Shown here in pieces: positions 9,634 through 18,415 of a stretch of 64,000 nucleotides of DNA; the first letter of the stretch is position 1; every line of letters begins with the position of its first letter. The DNA is from Mycolicibacterium peregrinum (lineage in GTDB: Bacteria; Actinomycetota; Actinomycetes; Mycobacteriales; Mycobacteriaceae), in contig NZ_LQPP01000004.1 of NCBI RefSeq assembly GCF_002102345.1, positions 19,820 through 83,819 on the forward strand, given 5' to 3'. The notes beneath the pieces are model-generated. The model was not told the DNA's origin and ran no database searches. It saw nothing but the letters and a program-made list of their open reading frames with translations. A program made the translations under genes and the position numbers.

Positions 9634-11337
9634 ATGCGTCCATTGGCTTTCGCAGCAAAGCTGACCGCCACCGGTGATACCGGTCCGCAGCGGGTCGTCC
9701 CACTGGTCGACCTGATCGCCCTGCAAATACTCGTCGTCGTCGGCATCGTCGTCGCGCTGGGACTGGGCAGGCCCGGCTGGCAGGGTGCGGTCGCGGGCCT
9801 GGTGGTGGCCCTGCTACTCGTCGCCCCGATAGCCAGAGGTACGACAGCGCCCCGGGCGCTGGCGTTGCGCGGAAGGTTTCAGCGCAACCGACGACGGCGC
9901 ACCGGTAAATCTACGCCCGCGTCACTGCCTGCCGAACCGTTCGACGTGCCGACCCCCGACGGGCAGCAGATCGGATTCCGTTGGAACGGTGCAACTTTGC
10001 TGTCGTTGCTCAAGATCGACGAAAACCCCAGGGCGTTGACGGTTTTGGAGCCGGGGGTCACCGTTTCCGGCGAGATGGTCCCCGTGCAGGCCCTGCTGGA
10101 CTGTCTGCGTCAGTTCGACATCACGCTGGAGTCCATCGACATCATCAGCCAGGGCGCCCGCTCGGCCGGCCACACCGACGTCGCCGCGGTGTATGACTCC
10201 GTGCTGGGACCGCTGCCCGCGATCGCGCAGCGCAGCGTGTGGATTGCCGTGCGGTTCAACCCGTCACGATGCGCAGAGGCGGTCCGGCGCCGGGGCGGCG
10301 ACCGCGACGGCATCCTGCGTGCCGCCACCACCGCGACCCGCCGCGTCGCCAATCGTCTGGCCGAGGCGGGCCTGCAGCCCCAGTTCCTGTCCGCGAGCGG
10401 CATCGCGGCGGCGACCAATCAGCTCAGCGACGGGGTCAGTCTCGCCACCGTCGAGGAAACCTGGGAGGACTGCCGCGAAGGCCAGTTCCGGCTGTCCAGT
10501 TTTGCCGTACAGCCGGACATGCTGACCACGGCCGGCCTCGGGTTGTTGTGGACGGTTCCGAGTTACTCCACCACGGTGTGCCTGTCGCTGCGTGAGGCCG
10601 CCGATCACGGCGAGGAAGACCTGGTCCAGGTGCGCGGGCTCGTCCGCTTCGACAGCGACGTGCGCGTCCCCACCCAGTTGCGCGGCCTCACCCCACTGCA
10701 CGGCCAGCAGTTCTCGGCGCTGGCCGCCACGCTGCCGATCCCGGCGGTTCCCGGGGCCCGCCAGATCGAGCACTGGGCGTCCGGCCTTCGCGCCGACGCG
10801 CTCAGTGAGCTAGCGCTGCCCGCCTCGGGCTGCGGCCAGGTTATCGGCGCGGACCAGGAGGGGCGGGCGGTCGCGCTGCCGCTGTTCGGTCCCCAGATCC
10901 GCCGGGTGGAGATCGTGGGCACCCTGCACCTGGCTCAGCAGGTGGTGCTGCGCTCACTGGCGCTGGGCGCCCGGGTGCTGGTGCACAGCCGACGTCCGGC
11001 CTTCTGGCGCGACATGGTCGAGGTGGTCGGGCGCCATGACCTGCTGTGGGTGGCCGACTTCAATCGTCGCGCCATTCAGGCCGGGTCGGAGCGCAACTAC
11101 ACCGTCGAGATGTTCGACGGCGTACCGGAGCAATCGGTGCGGATCGGGGTCACCGCCATGGTCGTCGCCCCGCCGAACACCCGGCCATCCGATCAGGCCG
11201 ACGTGGTCCTCGACCTGATCTCGCTGGAACACGACACCGTCAAGGTCAGCACCCAGGCGGGCTCGGCAGTCGTCACGATGGTCGCCACCGACGACGAGAT
11301 GCGTTATCTGAGAGCATCCGCGAACAGCATCGACTGA
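9634..11337 (+). CDS. eccE: EccE, ESX membrane subunit
   Basis: Peripheral subunit of the ESX membrane complex, 567 residues, long for the family. The N-terminus has two closely spaced membrane helices (about residues 27-70: LIALQILVVVGIVVALGLG, then GAVAGLVVALLLVAP) followed by a basic stretch (RGRFQRNRRRRTGK). The cytoplasmic domain contains the family's FRWNG element and the conserved block around LDCLRQFDITLESIDI. It reads away from eccB, 62 bases apart, and is followed 15 bases later by a DUF5336 gene, probably in one transcript. Classic M. tuberculosis ESX-4 lacks EccE, so this locus has the full core set. Confidence 0.88.
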   Translation: MRPLAFAAKLTATGDTGPQRVVPLVDLIALQILVVVGIVVALGLGRPGWQGAVAGLVVALLLVAPIARGTTAPRALALRGRFQRNRRRRTGKSTPASLPAEPFDVPTPDGQQIGFRWNGATLLSLLKIDENPRALTVLEPGVTVSGEMVPVQALLDCLRQFDITLESIDIISQGARSAGHTDVAAVYDSVLGPLPAIAQRSVWIAVRFNPSRCAEAVRRRGGDRDGILRAATTATRRVANRLAEAGLQPQFLSASGIAAATNQLSDGVSLATVEETWEDCREGQFRLSSFAVQPDMLTTAGLGLLWTVPSYSTTVCLSLREAADHGEEDLVQVRGLVRFDSDVRVPTQLRGLTPLHGQQFSALAATLPIPAVPGARQIEHWASGLRADALSELALPASGCGQVIGADQEGRAVALPLFGPQIRRVEIVGTLHLAQQVVLRSLALGARVLVHSRRPAFWRDMVEVVGRHDLLWVADFNRRAIQAGSERNYTVEMFDGVPEQSVRIGVTAMVVAPPNTRPSDQADVVLDLISLEHDTVKVSTQAGSAVVTMVATDDEMRYLRASANSID

Positions 11338-11352
11338 TGTGAAGGAGTGATC

Positions 11353-12072
11353 GTGGTCAATCCGCTTCACCGCAACCTGTCCATCCTGGTGGTGGTGCTG
11401 GGCCTGGCCGGCTACGGCGTCAGCTTCGGACCGGCCGCCGCCGGCGGCGGCAACGACTGGCATGTCCGGTTCGCCGTGCTGGCAGCCCTGACCGCCGCTA
11501 TCGGATTGCTGCCCAACCAGACTGGCCGCCCATGGCTCAGCGCCCTGCTGGCCGCCGCGGGTTTTCTCGACGCGCTGTCCAGCGTCGTCACCGCCGGCTC
11601 GGGCTGGGCGCTGACCACGATCGTGATAATCAATGGACTACAGGTGGCGGCGGCCGCCGCGGCCCTGTGGCTGGCACCGGCACCGGCCGCAACCACTGCC
11701 ACCGGCGGATACGAGGCCTACCTCGACTACTACAACCAGGCCGTACAGCAGTACTACCAGCAGAGCGCTGTGGCACAACCGGATTCGGCGCAGCGTAGTG
11801 CCTACGGGCAGGCCTACGGGCAAGCGTATGCCCAGTCCTATGCCGAGGCGCCGGCCGCTCCCCGGGCCACCCAACAGGCAGCCCAGTACGGCGATTACGC
11901 CGATCTGCTTTCGCCGCAACAGGATTACGGCCGGGCCACCGCGGCAGCACCGGCCCAGCCCGAAGGGTCCGTCGCCCCACCTGGGCGCGCCGGAGCGGGT
12001 CCGGCCCAGTCACCCGCCACGCACGTGCCGTACCGCGCCGACGAGTCAGCGCGGCCGGGTCAACCGATGTAG
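11353..12072 (+). CDS. DUF5336 membrane protein (34 kDa antigen-like) with Tyr/Gln/Ala-rich tail
   Basis: Protein of 239 residues. AAGGAG at 11342-11347 stands 5 bases before the GTG at 11353. The first 115 residues contain four hydrophobic helices, as in the mycobacterial 34 kDa antigenic protein family (Rv0954-like, DUF5336). The C-terminal half is low-complexity and rich in Tyr, Gln, Ala and Pro, with short repeats (AYGQAYGQAYAQSYAEA). It follows eccE closely and may belong to the ESX transcript. Its last 27 bases overlap the 3' end of the convergent acyltransferase gene. Function is unknown; a link to secretion or the cell envelope is only inferred from position. Confidence 0.75.
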   Translation: MVNPLHRNLSILVVVLGLAGYGVSFGPAAAGGGNDWHVRFAVLAALTAAIGLLPNQTGRPWLSALLAAAGFLDALSSVVTAGSGWALTTIVIINGLQVAAAAAALWLAPAPAATTATGGYEAYLDYYNQAVQQYYQQSAVAQPDSAQRSAYGQAYGQAYAQSYAEAPAAPRATQQAAQYGDYADLLSPQQDYGRATAAAPAQPEGSVAPPGRAGAGPAQSPATHVPYRADESARPGQPM

Positions 12073-13179
12073 CAGCCAGGCGAAGGGCAGCGTGACCACC
12101 AACGTCACGAGGAACAGCACGGTCGCCGAACCGGTGTACACGTGCCAGCCCAGCACGAACTCCATGACCAGGTCCATGGCGACCACGTGCAGCAGGAAGA
12201 TCTCGTAGGAGATCTCGCCGAGGGCGACCATCGGTCTGCTGCCCATCACCCGCGCGTAGAGCCCGTTGTCGCCCAACGCCAACGGAGCCACCACGAGCGT
12301 CGCGATGAGCACGTAGAACATCGTCTTCGCCACGTCCTCGCTCACGCCGAGGGTGAGCGCGGTGGTGGTACCCGCGATCGGGGTCGAGACCACCAGATAG
12401 CAGGCCAGCGCCAGGGGCAGCGTCGCCATCGCGTAGCAGCGCACACCCATCCTCGCCAGTACCGCCAGCATCATCCCCCCGACGAACCAGGCCAGATAGT
12501 GCGGCAGCCAGGCCCCGCCACCCACCGGCAGCCAGTCGGTGTTGTGCAGGAGCACCAGCCAGAGCGGGCTGATCGCAGCCAGGCCGGTCAACCCGACCAG
12601 CAGCAGCACCGGCCGAAACCGCCTGCGACACAACACGACCAGCAGCAGATAGGCCAACAGCGGCAGCACCGCGTAGAACGCGACCTCGACCGCCAGGCTC
12701 CACATCTGGCTCAACCCCTGGTGCAGATACTCCGTGAAGTAATTGTCGCTGTAGATCTGGGTGAGCGTCAGGTTGCGCAGCAGGCCGGCCCAGGTGTGGC
12801 CGGGATTTGGTTGTACGGGTCGCAGCTCGTAGATGCCGTAGACGAGCAGGACGGTGACAACGTAGGCGGGCATGATGCGGCGGAACCGGTTTCGCGCATA
12901 GCGGCGGACGCTCGGCGCGTCGGAGTCGGCGGCGGCCGCCCGCACCCACGGACGGAACAACAGCAGCCCCGAGAGCACGAAGAAGATCGCCACCCCGACC
13001 TCGAGGCGGGCGCTCATCAGTCCCACGTACCCCTGCGAGAGCAACCCGGTGCCGTACGCAGCGTGGGTTCCCATGACCGTCAGCGCGGCGACCGCGCGCA
13101 CCCCGGTGAGTGACGCGACACGATCCGCGTGCGAGACCTGCTCGAGCCCGCCCTGATCGTCCTCCACCTCTGAGGTCAC
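12046..13179 (-). CDS. Acyltransferase family 3 (OafA-like) integral membrane protein
   Basis: Predicted membrane O-acyltransferase of 377 residues with about ten helices. The family signature Arg-x10-His is visible near the N-terminus (RAVAALTVMGTH), followed by GVAIFFVLSGLLLFRPW and a basic loop (RRYARNRFRRIMPAY). The C-terminal EISYEIFLLH element is also typical. Such enzymes acetylate or succinylate surface glycans or lipids; the substrate here is unknown. It converges on the DUF5336 gene with a 27-base overlap and has its own promoter region to the right. The family call is firm. Confidence 0.88.
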   Translation of the reverse strand: MTSEVEDDQGGLEQVSHADRVASLTGVRAVAALTVMGTHAAYGTGLLSQGYVGLMSARLEVGVAIFFVLSGLLLFRPWVRAAAADSDAPSVRRYARNRFRRIMPAYVVTVLLVYGIYELRPVQPNPGHTWAGLLRNLTLTQIYSDNYFTEYLHQGLSQMWSLAVEVAFYAVLPLLAYLLLVVLCRRRFRPVLLLVGLTGLAAISPLWLVLLHNTDWLPVGGGAWLPHYLAWFVGGMMLAVLARMGVRCYAMATLPLALACYLVVSTPIAGTTTALTLGVSEDVAKTMFYVLIATLVVAPLALGDNGLYARVMGSRPMVALGEISYEIFLLHVVAMDLVMEFVLGWHVYTGSATVLFLVTLVVTLPFAWLLHRLTRPR

Positions 13180-13287
13180 CGGGTCAGTATGCGACCGAAG
13201 CCCCTAGGTCCAGTTCGATGACCCGGTTGCCGAGTCAATATGCGCGTTCGGTTGCGCGGACCCGCCTCGGCGTTGTTGCATCGCGGT

Positions 13288-14757
13288 GTGGGCGAAGAGG
13301 TCAGGAACACCGAGTTCAGCCGCGCGCACCGGCAGGAGTACCGGCGCAAGGTGCAGCTGTGCCTGGACGTCTTCGAGACCATGCTGGCGCAGTCGAGTTT
13401 CGAGTTCGAGCGTCCGCTCACCGGCATGGAGATCGAGTGCAACCTCGTCGACAACGAATACCAGCCCGCGATGACCAACCAGGAGGTGCTCGCCTCCATC
13501 GCCGATCCGGCCTACCAGACCGAATTGGGCGCCTACAACATCGAATTCAACGTTCCGCCGCGTCCGCTGCCCGGCCGGGCCGCGCTGGAACTGGAGGACG
13601 AGGTGCGGCTCAGCCTCAATGCCGCCGAGATCAAGGCCAACGAGGACGGCGCGCACATCGTGATGGTGGGCATCCTGCCGACGCTCATGCCGGAGCATCT
13701 GTCGGGTCCGTGGATGAGCGAGTCGACGCGGTATCAGGCGCTCAACGACTCGATCTTCACCGCCCGCGGCGAGGACATGCCGATCGACATCTCCGGACCG
13801 GAACGGCTCAGCCTGCAATCGGCGTCGATCGCGCCGGAGTCCGCGTGCACGAGCATGCAGTTGCACCTGCAGGTGTCCCCCGCCGACTTCGCCCGCAACT
13901 GGAATGCGGCCCAGGTGCTGGCCGGGCCACAGCTTGCAGTGGGGGCCAACTCGCCTTACTTCTTCGGCCATCAGCTGTGGGCCGAGACCCGCATCGAGCT
14001 GTTCACCCAGTCCACGGACACCCGGCCCGACGAGCTCAAAGCGCAGGGCGTCCGGCCCCGGGTCTGGTTCGGCGAACGGTGGATCACCTCGATCTTCGAC
14101 CTGTTCGAAGAGAACGTGCGGTACTTCCCGTCCCTGCTGCCCGAGCTGTCCGACGAGGACCCGGTGGCCGAACTCGCGGCGGGCCGGGCACCTCAGCTGG
14201 CCGAGCTGCGACTGCACAACGGAACCATCTACCGGTGGAACCGCCCCGTCTATGACGTGGTGGACGGTGTCCCCCATCTGCGCGTCGAGAACCGCGTGCT
14301 GCCCGCCGGCCCGAGCGTCGTCGACATGCTGGCCAATGCGGCGTTCTACTACGGCCTGCTCCGGACACTGTCCGAGGAGGACCGGCCGCTGTGGACCAAG
14401 ATGAGCTTCGCCGCGGCCCACCACAACTTCGTCGAGGGTGCTCAGCACGGGCTCGACGCCCGGTTGTACTGGCCCGGTCTGGGCGAGGTGACGCCCGACG
14501 AGTTGGTGCTGCGCAGGCTGCTGCCGATGGCGCACGACGGGCTGCGCCGCTGGGGCGTGGCCGCGGAGGTGTGCGACCGCTACCTGGGGGTCATCGAGGG
14601 CCGCGCCAAGACCGGCCGCACCGGGTCGACCTGGCAGGTCACAACGGTCCAGGCCCTCCAGGCGAAGGGGCTGACCAGGCCCCAGGCACTGGCCGAGATG
14701 CTACGACGCTATGTGCAGCAGATGCACAGCAACGAGCCCGTCCATACCTGGGATTGA
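13288..14757 (+). CDS. Glutamate-cysteine ligase family 2 protein (Rv3698-like)
   Basis: About 489 residues, related to carboxylate-amine ligases of the GCS2 family that make gamma-glutamyl bonds. Visible motifs are MEIECNLVD, YNIEFNVPPRPLPG, SMQLHLQVSP and RVENRVLPAGPSVVDM, which supply the acidic metal ligands and the glutamate site of the fold. The GTG at 13288 gives VGEEVRNTEFSR; an ATG at 13240 would add 16 residues and cannot be excluded. The neighbouring methyltransferase begins 18 bases downstream, the same order as Rv3698-Rv3699. The product is not known; the nearby egtA is a separate gamma-glutamylcysteine synthetase for ergothioneine. Confidence 0.85.
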   Translation: MGEEVRNTEFSRAHRQEYRRKVQLCLDVFETMLAQSSFEFERPLTGMEIECNLVDNEYQPAMTNQEVLASIADPAYQTELGAYNIEFNVPPRPLPGRAALELEDEVRLSLNAAEIKANEDGAHIVMVGILPTLMPEHLSGPWMSESTRYQALNDSIFTARGEDMPIDISGPERLSLQSASIAPESACTSMQLHLQVSPADFARNWNAAQVLAGPQLAVGANSPYFFGHQLWAETRIELFTQSTDTRPDELKAQGVRPRVWFGERWITSIFDLFEENVRYFPSLLPELSDEDPVAELAAGRAPQLAELRLHNGTIYRWNRPVYDVVDGVPHLRVENRVLPAGPSVVDMLANAAFYYGLLRTLSEEDRPLWTKMSFAAAHHNFVEGAQHGLDARLYWPGLGEVTPDELVLRRLLPMAHDGLRRWGVAAEVCDRYLGVIEGRAKTGRTGSTWQVTTVQALQAKGLTRPQALAEMLRRYVQQMHSNEPVHTWD

Positions 14758-14775
14758 GACGCGTACGTTGGAGGA

Positions 14776-15456
14776 ATGACATCTGGACAGGTCTTGGACT
14801 GGGATGGCGCGTACAAGGGGGAAGCAGGTTTCGAGGGTCAGCCGCCGTGGAACATTGGTGAGCCCCAACCCGAGCTTGCAGCGCTGCACCGGGCCGGGAA
14901 GTTCGAGAGCGACGTGCTCGATGCGGGCTGCGGTCATGCCGAGTTGTCACTGACCCTGGCGTCCGACGGCTACACCGTCGTCGGTCTGGACCTGAGTCCG
15001 ACGGCGATCGCCGCGGCCAACAACGCCGCGCAGGTGCGCGGGCTGTCGACGGCCAGTTTCGCCCAGGCCGACATCACCTCGTTCACGGGCTACGACGGCC
15101 GGTTCAACACCGTGATCGATTCGACCCTGTTTCACTCCCTGCCGGTCGAAGGCCGCGACGGGTACCTGCGCTCCATCCACCGGGCCTCGGCGCCGGGCGC
15201 GCACTACTACGTGCTGGTGTTCGCCAAGGGCGCGTTCCCCGCCGAGTTGGAGACCAAGCCGAACGAGGTGTCCGAGGAAGAGCTGCGCGCCGCGGTGTCG
15301 AAGTACTGGGAGGTCGATGACATCCGGCCGGCCTTCATCCATGCCAATGCCACGGCGGTGCCGGCGGATGTTCCGTTCGAAATGCCGCCGCATGACCGTG
15401 ACGAGAAGGGCCGGATCAAGTTCCCGGCGTTTCTGCTGACCGCGCACAAGGGTTGA
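14776..15456 (+). CDS. Class I SAM-dependent methyltransferase (Rv3699-like)
   Basis: A 226-residue methyltransferase. Motif I is VLDAGCGHAELSLTLA at about residues 52-67, followed by the acidic end of strand 2 (VVGLDLS) and the AQADIT element. The N-terminal EGQPPWNIGEPQPEL resembles thiopurine/tellurite-type methyltransferases. The substrate is not deducible. The gene follows the GCS2 ligase by 18 bases and is probably co-transcribed. A short GC-rich hairpin follows its stop. Confidence 0.88.
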   Translation: MTSGQVLDWDGAYKGEAGFEGQPPWNIGEPQPELAALHRAGKFESDVLDAGCGHAELSLTLASDGYTVVGLDLSPTAIAAANNAAQVRGLSTASFAQADITSFTGYDGRFNTVIDSTLFHSLPVEGRDGYLRSIHRASAPGAHYYVLVFAKGAFPAELETKPNEVSEEELRAAVSKYWEVDDIRPAFIHANATAVPADVPFEMPPHDRDEKGRIKFPAFLLTAHKG

Positions 15457-15476
15457 CGGCGCTCAAGACGCGGTCA

Positions 15477-15500
15477 CGGACCGGCTAGGCCAGTGGTCCG
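15477..15500 (+). terminator. Weak hairpin after the methyltransferase gene
   Basis: CGGACC pairs with GGTCCG across a 12-base loop, 20 bases after the stop codon at 15456. There is no clear T-run, so this is at best a factor-assisted or weak terminator. Confidence 0.35.
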
Positions 15501-15652
15501 TCTGTGAATTGGTGTGGTCAACGGCTTTTCGGCCCAGCGGACTTCGGTACTGGCGTGGTTCGACGTGGCGGGTCCGGCGACCCTGGCGCCGAGACCCGCC
15601 GCATTCCTGCGCCGTTCACTGTGGAGTTGTCAAACAGCGTCAAAGAAGTTGG

Positions 15653-17002
15653 CTATGCGGCGGTGGGCATGGTGGTGAGGGTGCGGCGTGCGTGTGAGCG
15701 CAGGTGTGGTGGTTCGGGGCCTGCGGGGTCGTGCGGTGGGATAAACCAGGGGTGGCGGTCGGGTCCGAGGTAGAGCTGCCAGTCGCTGTGATGAATCAAT
15801 GTGTGGTGGCGGCGGCAGAGTAGGACACCGTTGTCGAGGCTGGTGATTCCTCCTGTGCCCCATTGGTTTATGTGGTGAGCATCGCACCAGGACACGGGCC
15901 TACCGCAACCGGGAAAGGCGCACCCGTGGTCACGTACGGCCAGAGCTTTGCGGATTCGGGGCGGGAACAGTCGCTCGGCGCGTCCCACATCCAGGGGCGC
16001 CTGGTTCTCGTCGACACGGACCAACTCGGCGGTGCAGTCGCATGCGATCAGGTCCGCGGTGGTGGTGCTGATCGGCCCGGTGAAGCCGAGCATGTCCACG
16101 CACCGCTGACCGAACACCCCCATCCCCGCCGATGCTGTTGGTGTTGGGTGGGCGGGCCGGACAAGGGTGACGTGCGGGAGCACTCCGCCGGAGGTGGGGC
16201 GTTCCGAGTGGGATAGGTAATCACGGACCAGTTGTCCGAACGCGTCGGCGCGCCGCCGGGTGGTCGAGCGGGGGTCGGGTGATCCGTCCGGCAGTGGGAC
16301 AGGCCGGCACAGCGGGTCCAGTGCGGCAAGCAGTTCTTCACCGGTGAGTGCATCAAGGTCAAGGGTGGCGCTGATGCGGCCTTCGTCGTTCTGGTTCAGG
16401 GTCATCTCGTTGAGGTCGGAGTTCTCGGCGACCGGCACTGCCGCCTCCTGCGCCGGCTGGGCCGACGCGCAGCCGATGGCGATCTCGCGAGCTTTGGCGT
16501 GCACTGCCGCCGGGGTGGTCTGGATCATCAGCGTCCGCACCGTCTTGGCCGCGTCCTCGTCGGATAACTCGACACGGTCGCGGATGTGTTTGACGCCTTT
16601 CCCAACCGCATCTGCGAAGTCGATACCGAGTGCCCCGAGACGTTGCTGCTGAGTCACCGCGGGCAAGGTGTGCGCGGTGCGTCCGACCCGTGCTGCCCGA
16701 TACGCCGCCGCGGGGGCCACACCCAACCGAGTCAACAATTCCGCCCCGGTACGTAGGTGATGGCGGGCCGGGATCCCGGCCCGTTCAGCCGCTGCGACTG
16801 CCTGAGCGATCACATGATCGAACAGGTTGCCGGCGGTGACCGCAGCCGCGAGGACCGCCAGCAGCGGCTGGTCATCAACCACCCGCCGGGGACTATCGAG
16901 CAGATGAAACAGCCGTCGATCAGCGTCGTCGTCGGGCGGGGGCGAGGGGGTGAGGTCATTGATGAGCACATCGATGACGGTTTCCAGATAGGTGGCGTCC
17001 AT
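15653..17002 (-). CDS. 13E12/DUF222 family HNH endonuclease-like protein
   Basis: About 449 residues. The N-terminal two thirds are the DUF222 domain of the mycobacterial 13E12 repeat family. The C-terminal HNH nuclease motif is intact: two Cys in FPGCGRPVSWC, His-His in DAHHINQW, Asn in LDNGVLLC and His in RRHHTLIHH. I prefer the ATG at 17002; a GTG/ATG-type start at 17065 would add 21 residues. A perfect LexA box stands about 155 bases upstream, in line with known DNA-damage induction of some 13E12 genes. M. tuberculosis has no gene between the Rv3699 and Rv3700c homologues, so this one is an insertion. Confidence 0.88.
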   Translation of the reverse strand: MDATYLETVIDVLINDLTPSPPPDDDADRRLFHLLDSPRRVVDDQPLLAVLAAAVTAGNLFDHVIAQAVAAAERAGIPARHHLRTGAELLTRLGVAPAAAYRAARVGRTAHTLPAVTQQQRLGALGIDFADAVGKGVKHIRDRVELSDEDAAKTVRTLMIQTTPAAVHAKAREIAIGCASAQPAQEAAVPVAENSDLNEMTLNQNDEGRISATLDLDALTGEELLAALDPLCRPVPLPDGSPDPRSTTRRRADAFGQLVRDYLSHSERPTSGGVLPHVTLVRPAHPTPTASAGMGVFGQRCVDMLGFTGPISTTTADLIACDCTAELVRVDENQAPLDVGRAERLFPPRIRKALAVRDHGCAFPGCGRPVSWCDAHHINQWGTGGITSLDNGVLLCRRHHTLIHHSDWQLYLGPDRHPWFIPPHDPAGPEPPHLRSHARRTLTTMPTAA

Positions 17003-17157
17003 GACAGATACCCAAGCTCTCAACGAAAGGTGGCACGCAGGCGTGCGGTGCGGTGCGGTCGACAATGAATCGACTCCGACAGTCTTGGCGTCCCAGGACC
17101 TGTCGAGCCAGTGGCGCGGGCGAAGCTCTCAGTTGCCCTTCCGGGGAGAACTTCTAT

Positions 17158-17173
17158 TCGAACTTGTGTTCGA
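17158..17173. promoter_or_regulatory. LexA (SOS) box upstream of the 13E12 gene
   Basis: TCGAAC-TTGT-GTTCGA is a perfect match to the mycobacterial SOS consensus TCGAAC-N4-GTTCGA. It lies in the 297-base region between the 13E12 gene (minus, start 17002) and the end of egtE (17300), upstream of the former. The rest of that region shows no gene. Confidence 0.85.
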
Positions 17174-17299
17174 TAGTACGCCTCGTGACGATCTACTGCA
17201 AGGGGTCATATCCGCAGCACATCGGTGACACGACACCGCCCGAAAGTCGTTCTGCGGGTTGAGCAACCGCCGTCGAAGTTCAGTCACGACGACGCGGCT

Positions 17300-18415
17300 C
17301 TAACCCGCGTCCCGCAACACCCCGGCGAACTGCTCCAGATCCTCGGCAGTCGTGTCGACATGCGGTGAAATCCGCAGCACCGGCTTGGTCATCTCGTACG
17401 GTGCCCGCGCGAGTTCACATGCGGTGGTGACGATCCCGCGCTCGGCGATCAGCCACGCGCGCACCGCAACCGGATCAGCGCCGCCTGTGGGTTCGAGCGT
17501 GGTGATCGCGGTCGGCTCATCGATACCTTCCACGACGCGCCAGCCGGGCACCCCGGCGAGGATCTGCCGCGCGGTGCGCCCCACCTCGGCAAGCCGGCCG
17601 CGGACGAGTTCCGGTCCCGCGGCGAGGTGTTCACCAAGGGCGACCGAGTATCCGATGCGGGTCGCGGCATTGTGCTCACCGTGCTCGAAGCTCTGCAGCA
17701 CCGTCACTGGCACATCCCAAGACGCGGGTGGGAAACGCCGCTGCAGCCGGGCGGCCAGTTCCGGTGCCACCGCCAGGAAGCCCACGCCGCGGGGTCCGGC
17801 GAGCCATTTGCGTGACGACGAGTAGATGGCGTCGGGGCTGACGTTGCAGTCCAGGTGCCCGAACGCCTGCGCGGCATCCACCACGATCGGGACGCCGGCC
17901 GAGCGGCACACCGAGACCATCTCGGCCAGCGGCTGGGCCACCCCGCGGTGGCTGGCCAGCGCGGTGAAGTGCACCAAAGCTGGTGGATCAGAGGCGAACC
18001 GGCGGGCAACCTCGTCGACCACGACCCGGCCGTGCCCGTCGACCGGCAACGCACGCACCTGAAAACCGTTGGCGGCCATGACCGCCAGGTTCGGTCCGAA
18101 CTCGCCGGGCAGGCAGGCCAGGATGCGCTCTCCGGCCCAGCTGCCGAGCAGCAGATCCAACGAATGATTGGACCCCGTCGTGTACACCACGTCGGCGGCG
18201 TCGAGCCCGGTCAGTGCCGCGACCGCAGCCCGACCCGCCGCGAGCACCGGCGCTGCCGCCTCGGCCGCCACATACCCGCCCACTTCGGCCTCATGACGCG
18301 CATGCGCGGCGACCGCGTCGATGACAGCGAGGCTCTGCCGCGAGCAGGCACCACTGTCGAAGTGCAGGCCGGCGACCTTGGGCCGGGCCTCTGCCCACTG
18401 CTGCGCGAGACTCAT
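17300..18415 (-). CDS. egtE: EgtE, PLP-dependent ergothioneine C-S lyase
   Basis: Last enzyme of ergothioneine synthesis; it cleaves the hercynyl-cysteine sulfoxide to release ergothioneine. The 371-residue chain is a fold-type I, class V aminotransferase-like protein. The PLP lysine is in [13 protein letters not shown], and the cofactor Asp is in [12 protein letters not shown]. Its ATG overlaps the egtD stop (ATGA), and it ends the operon egtA-egtB-egtC-egtD-egtE. Confidence 0.93.
   Translation of the reverse strand: MSLAQQWAEARPKVAGLHFDSGACSRQSLAVIDAVAAHARHEAEVGGYVAAEAAAPVLAAGRAAVAALTGLDAADVVYTTGSNHSLDLLLGSWAGERILACLPGEFGPNLAVMAANGFQVRALPVDGHGRVVVDEVARRFASDPPALVHFTALASHRGVAQPLAEMVSVCRSAGVPIVVDAAQAFGHLDCNVSPDAIYSSSRKWLAGPRGVGFLAVAPELAARLQRRFPPASWDVPVTVLQSFEHGEHNAATRIGYSVALGEHLAAGPELVRGRLAEVGRTARQILAGVPGWRVVEGIDEPTAITTLEPTGGADPVAVRAWLIAERGIVTTACELARAPYEMTKPVLRISPHVDTTAEDLEQFAGVLRDAG

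Noticed and set aside
1..11337. Assigning the ESX locus to ESX-4, ESX-2 or another numbered type
   Set aside because: Gene order recalls ESX-4, but EccE, the two EccDs and the EccC N-terminus do not fit; without alignments the number would be a guess.
15504..15773. 89-residue plus-strand frame after the methyltransferase
   Set aside because: Low-complexity Arg/Gly translation, overlaps the 3' end of the HNH gene antisense, no ribosome binding site.
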